Source of the DNA: SZUA-35 sp963781035
Lineage (GTDB): Bacteria; Actinomycetota; Acidimicrobiia; Acidimicrobiales; SZUA-35
DNA: 64,000 nucleotides
NCBI GenBank assembly: GCA_963781035.1
Contig: CAWAEN010000015.1
Span: 1 to 64,000 of the forward strand
Direction of reading: 5' to 3'
Shown piece after piece: positions 9,668 through 17,830 of the stretch. The notes under the pieces were generated by a model, which was not told where the DNA came from, ran no database searches, and worked only from the letters and a program-made list of their open reading frames with translations. Made by a program: the position numbers and the translations under genes. Position 1 is the stretch's first letter. The number at the start of each line of letters is the position of its first letter.

Positions 9668-11939
9668 ATGCTCGATGCGTTCGATTTGCTGCTAAAGGCC
9701 GTTCCGCCCAATCCGAAAAAGAGGCTTCGCGCTGGTGAGATTCCTGATGAGGACGACAGCGACGACGGCGCTCCCGATGGATCTGACACGACGCCGAGAC
9801 GATCAGGACGCGGATGGCATCCCGGATGATCAGGACGCGGATGCGGACGGCGACGGGCTAGAGGACGAGGACGACCACGAGGAGCCTGACGGCGATGAAG
9901 GCCTCGGTGGGCTTGGTGACGGCGACGGCGACGAGGATCCGGACGCTGAGCCGGGCGAAGGCGACGAAGGCGATGGTGACGCGCCTATGGCTGCCAGCGG
10001 TGCTGATTCAGAAGATCCGCTAACGCTGATCCAACAGCTCGCCGATGCTGAGCGCGACTACTACGCCGCAAAGGGCTTTCATGGACCACAGCACCACAAT
10101 TCAATGGCGCTGCTCGACGTCTATCACAAGATCGTGCGCAAGCTGGTCAGGGCAGTAGGCGCGAACGGTGCAGGGCCTGCTGAGGATGATCCGGACGCTG
10201 ATGGCGAGCCTGACGATCAGGACATTGACGCGGAGGATGCTGGCGAGCCTGACGATGAAAAAGATCAGGGTAATCCGTTCGGTAAGTCTGCATCGTTCGG
10301 CGGGCACAAATACCTAAGTCGTTATCCGAACGGGCACGGCGGCTGGAGCTACCGCTACTCTTCTGCGTCACACGGTAATGATTTCGATGATCCGCTTTCC
10401 CCACAGGAAAGCCGTGACCTTGCGAAGGTGGGGCCTGTGGTTAGGGCTTCGCATGCGCACGATGCAGCGCTTGAAGCGCATGCGCGCCTTGAGGCTGAGT
10501 CTGAAGCGATAGACATCAACAAACAGGATCCTTCGATTTTCGCAGATCCTACGGTGCACGTTTCTCGCGTCGGAGAACAGCCTGCGCATAAGCGCGCTTT
10601 GGCCGTTGCGAAAAAGGAAGTGAAGCGCACGGCTGAAAAGCTCGAGGCTGCGCTTCGCCCACTAAAGATCAAGAAAGCAGATCCGATTTCTCAGCTTGAG
10701 GGTTTATTCAAGGCTCGAGCGAGTGAGCAGCAGGCCGGGCATAAATACCTGACCAGAAAGCCTGACGGTAAGGGGCACTGGAAATACACCTACGACGACA
10801 GCGAGCACAAGCCACAGCACGGGTTTAGTGGTTTCAAGCTACTAGACGCTGTGCGCGACGCTTCGGAAAGTGGGCGCAGCGGTGCTTTCCTATTCCCGCA
10901 CGAAGGGAAGATGTATTCGGCGCGTATTGAGGCGGTAGCTGGGGATCCGCCGACGCTTGCGGTAAAGGGGCGCGCGATAAAAATCAGCCCGGATGATGTT
11001 GATTTCCGCTCGATGGAGCTAGGGCTAAAGGCGGCACCGTCTGCTGGAAACTTTGTGCAGGTACCAGTGCGCGGCATTGAGAAAACGCGATCGGCGGCTG
11101 CCGAGTCTATGTACGATGAAAAAGTGTTGTTTACGATGCCTGCGCATGGCCCGAAAAAGACAAAGGGCAAAGTAGCTGAATGGTCGCGTGGTTGGCGTTA
11201 TCGCAACGCGCCGACCGTTGAGAAGTCGGAAGCACTCGATGCCGCGCAAGCTGCATTTAGCGCGGAGGCGTTGCGCAAGGGCATTGACGGCTTTACCGAC
11301 GACGGTACGCAAGCGGTGATCCCTGAGCGTTACTTGATGCCTTACCTTGTGAGCTTTATTGAAACGAGTTATGGCGTTGTGTCACAGGAATCGCCTCAGC
11401 AAATGTACGATGAAAAGGCGATGGCAGAAGGCATTATGCGGCAGCTCGTGCAGTCAATCCGGGAAAGCAAGAACCTGCGCACGGCGGCAGCGCGCTACAA
11501 GGTTACGTCAGACTCGATTGCCAAAATTCTGCGCGACCGAGAGATCATTACTGTGACTGAATCACTGGCTGCACAGAGCACGTTACCGACCGATACAGAG
11601 AGCCAGGAAGCCATGGGCGCTGCAGGTGTCGATGGTGCAGTGTTCCAGCTGAGCCGCGGAAACGACTGGTACAAAGCGCTGGATGCAGATCAGGACGCGA
11701 ACAGCTCGACGTCGCGCCTATCGTTCGCGCCTTCGCCGAACAAACAGACCCGTTTTGTGGACGATCGCGTAGTGCCTCGCTTTGGTGGTGCGGCAGGCGT
11801 TGCGCTGGATTACAGCGAGCGCGATCGTGTTGCGAAAGCATCGATCACAGCTAACTGCGTGATTCACGGCTATGGTGCGGTGCAGCAAACGGACATGCTC
11901 ACGCACGCTTTCGGCAAATGCTCATGTCCACGTAATTAA
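9668..11939 (+). CDS. Large acidic phage protein with two HKY boxes and C-terminal CxxH...CxC motif (one frameshift)
   Basis: The start ATG at 9,668 follows a GAGGGGAG ribosome site and gives MLDAFDLLLKAVPPNPKK. The frame shifts by one base at about 9,787-9,800 and continues to 11,939, giving about 756 residues. Residues about 30-120 are an extreme Asp/Glu/Gly repeat (DQDADGIPDDQDAD) like calcium-binding type-3 repeats. A helical segment (LADAERDYYAAKGF) and a second acidic linker precede HKY boxes at 10,302 and 10,738. The following FLFPHEGKMY ... DVDF domain is paralogous to one in the protein at 5,526. A helix-turn-helix-like AARYKVTSDSIAKIL lies near the C-terminus, which ends in NCVIHGYG...FGKCSC, a likely metal site. 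The gene ends 8 bases before the portal gene. Function unknown. Confidence 0.72.
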
Positions 11940-11947
11940 GGCAGGTC

Positions 11948-14900
11948 ATGGGGATCATTGACGGCATACGCAAGCGCGCTCTGGATTCACTCAGCGCGTG
12001 GGCAAATGGCAGTAACGAGGACATTTCAGCAGACGAAATGGTCAAGGCGCTGCAAGCTCGGGGTTTGGCAGAGCCTACACAAGAGCAACCAAAAGCCATG
12101 TTTTTTGATCCTTACGCGATCAATGACTGGGGCGGCTGGAGGCAGCGACCGTCAATGCTGACCTACGAAGCGTTGCGGCATATGTCCGTAACGTGTGCGC
12201 CGCTTGCCGCGATTATCCAGCTGCGCACAAATCAAATGGCGCAGTTTGCTCGCCCGCAACAGGGTAAGTACGATAAAGGCTACCGCGTCATTTTACGTGA
12301 TCGGCGCGATCGCAATAAGAGCATGTCGAAAGCGGAGCAAGCGCGTGCGATGGAAATCGAGCGCATGCTTGAAACCACGGGCGTGCTTCAAACAGGCGAG
12401 CGTGCACGCGATAGGGACAACTTCCGCACGTTCTTGAAAAAGGGCCTGCGCGATACGCTGACCTACGATCAGGCGTGCCATCCCGCAGGGACGCTCGTGC
12501 AGATGGCGCAGGGCGACCACAAAGCGATCGAGGACATCAGGCCGGGCGATGTGGTGATCACGCACGTAGGACGCGCCAGGAAGGTCACAGAGACCTATGC
12601 ACGCACCTATTCCGGCAACATGGTCCGGGTCGAGTATTGCGGGCAGCAGCTTGTGCAGACCGAGGGCCATCCGCTCTATGTCGAGCGTAGTCCGCACAAG
12701 GGCAGGGAGTGGGCACCTGCACGCGACCTAGTAGAGGGGCACTTTTTGACGGCGCCTGAAATGGCATATCCGCCGCCTTTTCCGTTTGTTGCTGAGCAAG
12801 TGCACCAGGCGGACGGCTACCATTTTCTGCCGATCGATCGCGTGGAAGTATTCACGGTCAAGGGCGCTGAGGTTTTCAATCTCGAAGTAGAGGAGGATCA
12901 CAGCTATCTGGCCAACGGCATTTGTTCCCACAACTGTTTCGAGAAGCTGCAAGATCGTAAGGGTCGCGTCTCGCGTTTCGTTGCGTTGCCGAGCGAAACG
13001 ATCCGCCCTGCCGTCTTGGATGTCGAGCACACGACGCCAGAAGAGTTACGCGAGCGCGTAAGCTACGTGCAGGTCTACGAGAACACCGTGATCGCAGAGT
13101 TCGCTTATGACGAGCTTGCGTGGTGCATTATGAATCCGCGATCTGACCTGAGAACGAACGGCTTTGGCTTCTCGCCTATCGAGCAGATCATACGGTTAGT
13201 TACAGCGTGGCTTTTCGGCTTTCAGTACAACCAGAATTTCTTTTGCATCGCACCAGGAGCACTGATCACAACGGATCGAGGGCTCGTGCCTGTTGACGAT
13301 TTGGTGGGCGAGGAGTTCAAGGTCTGGAATGGTCGCGCTTGGGTCGCGGCTACCGGCTACGAGTCGGGCCCTAAGCCTGTGGTGCGCACGAAGCTGGTCA
13401 ACGGGCTCGAGCTGCGCACAAGCCAGAAGCATTTGTTTCGCGTGATTCCGCTCGAGAGTGAAACAGGACTACCGGAATGGCGCGAGCAACGCGCACTGAA
13501 AACAGGCGATACCGTGCTTGTAGGGTACGGCCGAACAGACGTGGCGATCGATTATGATTCGCTGCTCGTCGGCAAGCACTACGAAACGGATCGCAGTACA
13601 GGGCATGATTTCACGCCGACACGTGAAATGGTCGACGATGTTCGCCTCTGGGAAATGATCGGCTTTGCACTTGGCGACGGTTATTGGCCGCACGGTAGGG
13701 TTGGTAAGCTCGGGATATATCCGAACCGAACGAAAGACGCGGATTTGTTCGAGCGCTTTTCAGAGGTACTGACTGCATATGGGATCAATCACAGCATCCC
13801 AGAGCAGTCGCTTTCGTACGAAACGAAAGACGGTAAGGTTTCGGTGCCTGTTATTCACATACAGCACAAGGCATTTGTGCACTGGCTGTACGATCTAGGT
13901 TTCCGGACATCTGCAGAGGAACGAGCAATCCCGCGGCTTCTATTCAAGCAGCCTGCTTGGATGCGAGAAGCATTGCTGCGTGGTTTGTTTAGCGCTGATG
14001 GCTGCACGAAAACGCACGTGACTGGCTACCGTACGCCTAGCGTGGCGTCGAGCTGCGCGGCTTTCCGGCAAGACATTCTCGCATGCCTGTGGTCGGTGGG
14101 CGTTGCGGCTGATGAGTCGGGGCGTGGTTGGGATCGATCGGCTGAGATTCGCCCACAGGATATCGGCGCTTTCGTGGAGCGCATACGCTACCTACAGGCG
14201 TACAAAAACGAGGGGATTGTGCGCGATAGCAGCACGCAATTTCGCTGGGATGTGCTGCACCCTGAAACTGCGCGAAGTGTTGCGCGCACGCTAAAGCAGC
14301 ATCCCAATTGGTTGACGCTCGAGCAAAGCGTGCGCGGGCAAATCTCGCAGGTGCTTGCAGGGTGACTGTGGGCTAAGCCGACCACGCGCGGTGAGCATGC
14401 TGCGGCAGCTTGGCGCGGAAGTGCCTGAGGCTCTGCATTACGTGCACTGTGCGGTTGACGTGCTCGACACTACGCCAAGCGAAGTCGTGCCCATGTTTGA
14501 CATTGAAGTGCGCGACGATGAGCACGTGTTTCTCGCGAATCACATGGCTGTGCACAATACGCAAGGCAGTGCAGTCAAAGGCTTACTCAATATCAAAGGT
14601 ACGATCCCAGATAAGCAGATGCGTGCCTTTCGCAGACAGTGGTACAGCATGATCTCCGGGGTCGAGAATTCATGGCGCACGCCAATCCTAAACAGTGAGG
14701 ATATCCAGTGGGTAAACATGCACACGAACAACAGGGAAATGGAGTTCTCTGCGTGGATGGACTGGGTAACGAAACTGATTTGCTCTGTGTATGGTGTCGA
14801 TCCGCTCGAGATCAACTTTCAGTTCGGCAACACAGGCCAGTCGAGTTCGCTCAATAGCGGCGATCAGGAATCAAAGCTTGCCGAGTCGAAAGACAAGGGC

Positions 14901-15447
14901 CTGCGTCCGCTTGCTGACCATTTCACAGACGTGCTCAACAACCACATTATCTGGGATCTTGAGCCTGACTTTGAATTCAGTTTCGGCGGCATGTTCGGAT
15001 CTGGCGAGGAAGCGGACAGGGAAGCTCAGGCCAAGGACGCGTCGACATACAAGACCGTCAACGAAATCCGCGCGCAGGAGGACATGGCGCCGCTTGCCGG
15101 GTGAGCAAGGCAAAGCGATTCTTAACGCGACCTGGATCCAATGGGCGCTACAGAAAGACGCGGCCGAGCAGCAGGGCGGGGAACCTGAGGAAGATCCGTT
15201 CGGAGGCGACGCTAGAGGCCCTGCGCCGGACGAGGAAGAACCGGACGATAGTCTGCTGCACCAGGACGACAAAGCGCCGCCATGGGCCGCACAGGGCGAT
15301 GGTGACGAGGATGATGATCAGCTGCTGTCAAAGCAGACGCGGAAATCGGCGCGGGATATCGCGCGATTCGCCGCAGACGAGTTACGAAAAGCGCGAATCA
15401 CGCGCGTAGTACGGGACGGCGAGCAGACGATCATAGTGGAGGATTAG
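11948..15447 (+). CDS. Phage portal protein interrupted by two inteins (two frameshifts)
   Basis: The extein parts join to a portal of roughly 574 residues. Residues 1-176 hold the N-terminal helical region (YEALRHMSVTCAPLAAIIQL). The middle extein is 12,935-13,243 (CFEKLQDRKGRVSRF ... AWCIMNPRSDLRTNGFG). The C-terminal part starts at 14,559 with TQGSAVKGLLNIKG and continues through VYGVDPLEINFQFGNTGQSS, the typical portal hinge, to a Gln/Glu/Asp-rich tail. The portal is the dodecameric DNA gateway at the capsid vertex, binding terminase and head-completion proteins. Frames break at about 14,345-14,365 (inside the second intein) and at about 15,090-15,105; both look like single-base errors. 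The ATG follows an AAGGCAGG site. No terminase or capsid gene lies in the window, so the packaging module continued to the left. Confidence 0.85.
12476..12934 (+). other. Intein 1 in portal: 153-residue mini-intein
   Basis: The element starts with Cys (CHPAGTLVQM, block A) inserted after TYDQA, carries a TEGHPLYV block B with its conserved His, and ends SYLANGICSHN followed by extein Cys+1. These are the complete Hint splicing elements: Cys1, block B His, the penultimate His-Asn and a Cys nucleophile on the extein. No LAGLIDADG segment is present, so this is an endonuclease-free mini-intein. Removing it rejoins DQA-CFEKLQD, which reads as normal portal sequence. The frame is intact, so splicing activity is plausible. 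Confidence 0.93.
13244..14558 (+). other. Intein 2 in portal with LAGLIDADG homing endonuclease (one frameshift)
   Basis: It begins with Cys (CIAPGALITTDRG) after NQNFF, has a block B-like TSQKHLFRV, then an endonuclease with both dodecapeptide motifs, WEMIGFALGDGYW and LLRGLFSADGC, and ends FLANHMAVHN before extein Thr+1. Length is 1,315 bases, about 438 residues with one frame error near 14,345-14,365. Excision joins QNFF to TQGSAVKG, a conserved portal segment. The endonuclease would cut intein-free alleles of the same portal site and copy the element by repair. Both inteins therefore sit in conserved, function-critical portal positions, as is usual for inteins. Confidence 0.92.
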
Positions 15448-15451
15448 GGCC

Positions 15452-16186
15452 ATGGGCGTACGACATAGCGTTGATTTGAATTTGCAGGTTGGTTTAGGCA
15501 CAAACCTATCCCCTGCACTGTTTACAGGTTCGGTGGTGCAAGTGCTCGACACGCTTGCACGTTCCGAGGCAGGCACGTACACGCTCGAAGCGCTCGAGCA
15601 AAACGTTCAGGTCGACTTTGGCGACGTGACACAAGCGCGCGTCATTTGGATCGATTCAGATGGAGCGCTTGAGGTGACGCTTGGTGGAACGGTCGGCACT
15701 GTCGCGACCTTGCTCGGAGCGGGCACGTTCCCGACATCGTTTGCCGGCGGCGAAGCGTTCAGTTTCGAGATCGACGGTACGACGGTTGCAGGCACGTTCC
15801 TGATCGCGGATCAAAGCGTCGTACAGTGCGCTCAGCGGCTGAATGCGGCTGCGATGCTGGCGGGCCTGACCTACGTCCCGTTTGTGGTCGATGGCGGGCA
15901 GATACGCGTCAACGGTGCGGACGCGTCGCTTTCCGGCAAGGTCGAAGTGCTCACGATCAACGCGACGCTAGGCTTCCCTGCGCTGACCAGTGATCTCGGG
16001 ACAGATCCGTTGTCAGGCTCGGCGCCTATCCAGCTGCGTAAGCCGATTGCAGCGGACGCGTCCAGCGCATCGGGAGTTTCTGTATACGCGCTGCTTACGG
16101 CTGTGACTGGCTCGATTACGCTGACCAGTTTGGAAAGTGCGCAGCAATCAACGGTGCGTGTTGCTGTGCTTGGCGACGTGCTCTAA
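15452..16186 (+). CDS. Probable phage virion-structural protein, unknown
   Basis: The 244-residue product begins four bases after the portal stop. It is rich in small and beta-branched residues (VEVLTINATLGFPAL, GSITLTSLESAQQSTVRVAVLGDVL), with almost no Lys or Cys and no membrane segment, so a mostly beta structure is expected. Repeated pieces such as TVGTVATLLGAGTFP and GTTVAGTFLIADQS resemble beta-sandwich or decoration proteins. Its place directly after the portal fits a head-decoration, fibre or tail-tube-like component. I recognise no named family, so the role rests on position and composition. Confidence 0.6.
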   Translation: MGVRHSVDLNLQVGLGTNLSPALFTGSVVQVLDTLARSEAGTYTLEALEQNVQVDFGDVTQARVIWIDSDGALEVTLGGTVGTVATLLGAGTFPTSFAGGEAFSFEIDGTTVAGTFLIADQSVVQCAQRLNAAAMLAGLTYVPFVVDGGQIRVNGADASLSGKVEVLTINATLGFPALTSDLGTDPLSGSAPIQLRKPIAADASSASGVSVYALLTAVTGSITLTSLESAQQSTVRVAVLGDVL

Positions 16187-16196
16187 ATAGCGCGGT

Positions 16197-16388
16197 GTGC
16201 AACAGCTTTGGCTCGGCGCCATATTCACTGGTGTTCTCGGCATTCTTGCTGCGTTGTTATGGCAGTCGAGCGAGCGCGCTAAATGCGCTGACGTGCGCTG
16301 CCCTGGCACAGAGCGCGCGAAATACTACGGCAGTACGGATCACATCCTCGTGTGCGTCTGCTATCCAGAGCGTAAGGTCAAAAAATGA
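16197..16388 (+). CDS. Small membrane protein with Cys-rich tail
   Basis: A 63-residue frame starts at GTG. It has one clear hydrophobic helix (LGAIFTGVLGILAALLW) at the N-terminus and then a charged tail containing CADVRC and CVC. Length and layout fit a holin-, spanin- or virion-membrane-type accessory protein, but none can be named. The stop overlaps the next ATG in an ATGA arrangement, indicating translational coupling. Confidence 0.5.
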   Translation: MQQLWLGAIFTGVLGILAALLWQSSERAKCADVRCPGTERAKYYGSTDHILVCVCYPERKVKK

Positions 16389-16552
16389 CCGAGCAATCAA
16401 CCGCGCTGCGGCATTACCTGAGTCTCGAGGAATTGATGCTGGTGCTAGACAGCAACCACGATTCTCGCGCAGAAGACGTGCGCGAGGAAATGGATGAAGT
16501 GTGGCAGCGGCTCGGGCTCAGTGATCGTGAATGGCTGAGCAGTCGTGAGTAA
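16385..16552 (+). CDS. Tiny acidic phage protein
   Basis: A 55-residue frame, MTEQSTALRHYLSLEELMLV to WLSSRE, lies in the ATGA overlap with the upstream gene. It is acidic and predicted helical (EDVREEMDEVWQRLGL). No family is recognised. Tight packing between two other short genes supports it being real. Confidence 0.5.
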   Translation: MTEQSTALRHYLSLEELMLVLDSNHDSRAEDVREEMDEVWQRLGLSDREWLSSRE

Positions 16553-16561
16553 GGGCGAGAA

Positions 16562-16786
16562 GTGAATCAGCTAAATGTCTGGACCATTTACGATCGCCCG
16601 CGTGATTATCCGGATCACATTGTCGCGCGTCGCTTTGTTGCGGATCCTGACGGCGTAACTGCGTCCACAGATGTGGCTTTGTTTAAGACTGTGCTGGACG
16701 CTCAGGACTGGTTATCGCGCAAAGGGCTGTACAGGCTCCCGCGTGACGTGAACGATGATCCGCGCATTGTCGAGTGTTGGATTTGA
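16562..16786 (+). CDS. Small phage protein, unknown
   Basis: A 74-residue frame starts at GTG eight bases after a GGGCGAG site. It has an alpha/beta look (NVWTIYDRPRDYPDHIVARR, then ASTDVALFKTVLDAQDWLS). It resembles the many short proteins of phages that describe host or particle accessory functions, but no family is recognised. Placed directly between two other tiny genes, it is part of a compact same-strand cluster. Confidence 0.5.
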   Translation: MNQLNVWTIYDRPRDYPDHIVARRFVADPDGVTASTDVALFKTVLDAQDWLSRKGLYRLPRDVNDDPRIVECWI

Positions 16787-16802
16787 TCTAGAAGGAAAAC
16801 AA

Positions 16803-17069
16803 ATGAGTAATAGTCAGATGGTAAAAGGTAATAACGTTTTTATTAGGACAGTGACGCACTACTACACAGGGACCATCCTCGAAGTGACCGAGCATGAGAT
16901 CGTGCTTGCCGATGCTGCGTGGGTAGCTGACACAGGCCGGTTTTCTGCGGCGCTGACCACTGGATCGCTGAGTGAAGTCGAGCCGTTCCCAGACACAGTA
17001 AGCGTCAATCGGGGGGCGGTCGTGGACGTCACGCATTGGCGGCATCCGTTGCCGCGCGAAGTCAAGTGA
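16803..17069 (+). CDS. Small phage protein, unknown
   Basis: I choose the ATG at 16,803 because a strong AGAAGGA ribosome site sits seven bases before it; an upstream in-frame start would overlap the previous gene. The 88-residue product (MSNSQMVKGNNVFIRTVTHY) looks like a small beta-barrel with GTILEVTEHEIVLADAAWVADTGRF, reminiscent of Sm-like or KOW-type folds. No function is assigned. It is the last compact gene before a simple-repeat tract. Confidence 0.6.
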   Translation: MSNSQMVKGNNVFIRTVTHYYTGTILEVTEHEIVLADAAWVADTGRFSAALTTGSLSEVEPFPDTVSVNRGAVVDVTHWRHPLPREVK

Positions 17070-17430
17070 CTGCCGCTGTGCTGAGTGCTGCGCGTCCGCG
17101 ATCGTGGTGGGAGGGGTCGCGGTCATGGTCGCGGTCGCGGCGGTGGTCACGTTCGCGATCGCGTTCGTGGTCACGGTTGGGTTCGCGAGGTGGCACGTGA
17201 CTGCTGCGATGCTGGGCGCTGCGCGGTCGCGGTCGTTGTCGCATTCGTGGTCGCGGTCGCGGTCGCGGTCGTGCTCGTGGTCTGAGTCGTGGTCGTGGTC
17301 GTGGTCTGGGTCGTGGTCTGGGTCGTGGTCGCAGTCGCGATCGCGTTCGTGGTCGCAGTCGCGATCGCGTTCGTGGTCACGGTTGGGTTCGCGAGGCGGC
17401 ACGTGACTGCCGCGTGCTGGTGCTGAGCGG
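17070..17430. repeat. Degenerate GTCGCG/GTCGTG hexamer tract with longer repeat units
   Basis: This stretch consists of degenerate six-base repeats (GGTCGC, GGTCGT, GGTCTG). A 36-base unit containing GCGATCGCGTTCGTGG occurs at 17,155-17,190 and again at 17,361-17,396, each followed by a CACGTGACTGC segment; a weaker third relative of that segment lies at about 17,060-17,080. Because of the period, both strands stay open and translate to Arg-Ser-rich or Asp-His-Arg-rich low-complexity peptides; I do not call these genes. The tract may be recombination-prone repeat DNA, a decayed fibre-type repeat or a protein-binding array. Confidence 0.7.
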
Positions 17431-17511
17431 TCGTGGAATTGCTGCATGCCGTTTCTTTTTTCTTGCGTGTTTATCGTGCGTCGCGATAAGCTCTTATTCG
17501 AAGGGTTGGTG

Positions 17512-17820
17512 ATGCGGATGGAAAAAGCAAAAGCAATGGCGGCGGTAGTGGCAGCAAAAAGCGCGGAATATCGCGCAGCACGTCCAAGCGGCTGTGGCCG
17601 TGCGTACGTCTGCCTGTGCGGCGACAAAAAGCAGGTGAAGGCCGTCGCAGCGGCCTGCAAGGCTGCCGGCCTGATGTACCTGCGCGACGCATACGGGACC
17701 AGCGGAAATGCCATTTATATCGGGTACGACAACGGCGACGGGAGGGCGCTTGGGCGTAGCGAGGTATTCGCCGCAGTGCTGAAAGATCACGGCGTTGACT
17801 GCTATGCGGACGCGGTTGGC
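17512..17820 (+). CDS. Phage-side protein cut off at the junction (3' partial)
   Basis: The ATG at 17,512 follows a GAAGGG site. About 103 residues are visible: a helical MEKAKAMAAVVAAKSAEYRA start, then GCGRAYVCLCGDKKQVKAVAAACKAAGL and a second unit GTSGNAIYIGYDNGDGRALGR. At about 17,820 the phage-style sequence stops, and the frame runs on for about 140 codons into the antisense strand of an ABC-exporter gene. That continuation has no protein logic. The family is not recognised; the repeating alpha/beta pattern and conserved Cys suggest a small DNA- or nucleotide-binding protein at best. Confidence 0.6.
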
Positions 17821-17830
17821 AAGTTCGAGC
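17805..17830. other. Junction between phage piece and actinobacterial chromosome
   Basis: Left of here codon use and base composition match the phage genes; right of here they match the high-GC chromosome. A plus-strand gene and a minus-strand ABC-exporter gene are both cut at the same point. I see no integrase, tRNA, target duplication or att-like repeat here. The far end of the phage piece is a fold-back palindrome. An assembly or read chimera explains both ends better than an integrated prophage. Confidence 0.75.

Larger units (their letters stand above)
3796..10795 (+). repeat. Eight dispersed HKYLxRxPDGKGGWxYxY protein boxes
   Basis: Copies start at about 3,796, 4,446, 5,600, 6,152, 6,920, 8,584, 10,302 and 10,738, exactly two in each of the four large genes. 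The invariant core is HKY, a basic residue, P(D/N)G, a Gly-rich turn, an aromatic residue and two tyrosines, with a DNA core close to CACAAATACCT. Within about 15 residues before each box lies a Lys-Ala or Lys-Ser pair after hydrophobic residues (LIKAD, RKSD, LIKAG, RKAA, HKSD, GKSA, FKAR, VKSG). The box separates unrelated domains and probably acts as a module boundary, a capsid-targeting tag or a maturation-cleavage region. Similar HKY boxes occur in other phage head-cargo proteins as I recall them; the role here is inferred. Confidence 0.85.

Noticed and set aside
17463..17490. TTGCGT and GATAAG before the cut-off phage gene as a promoter
   Set aside because: Spacing is possible, but such hexamers are frequent in this sequence and there is no supporting terminator or start data.
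16788..17714. A 308-codon minus-strand frame rich in Asp, His and Arg
   Set aside because: It is made by the hexamer repeat and by the antisense of small plus-strand genes; no domain or sensible start.
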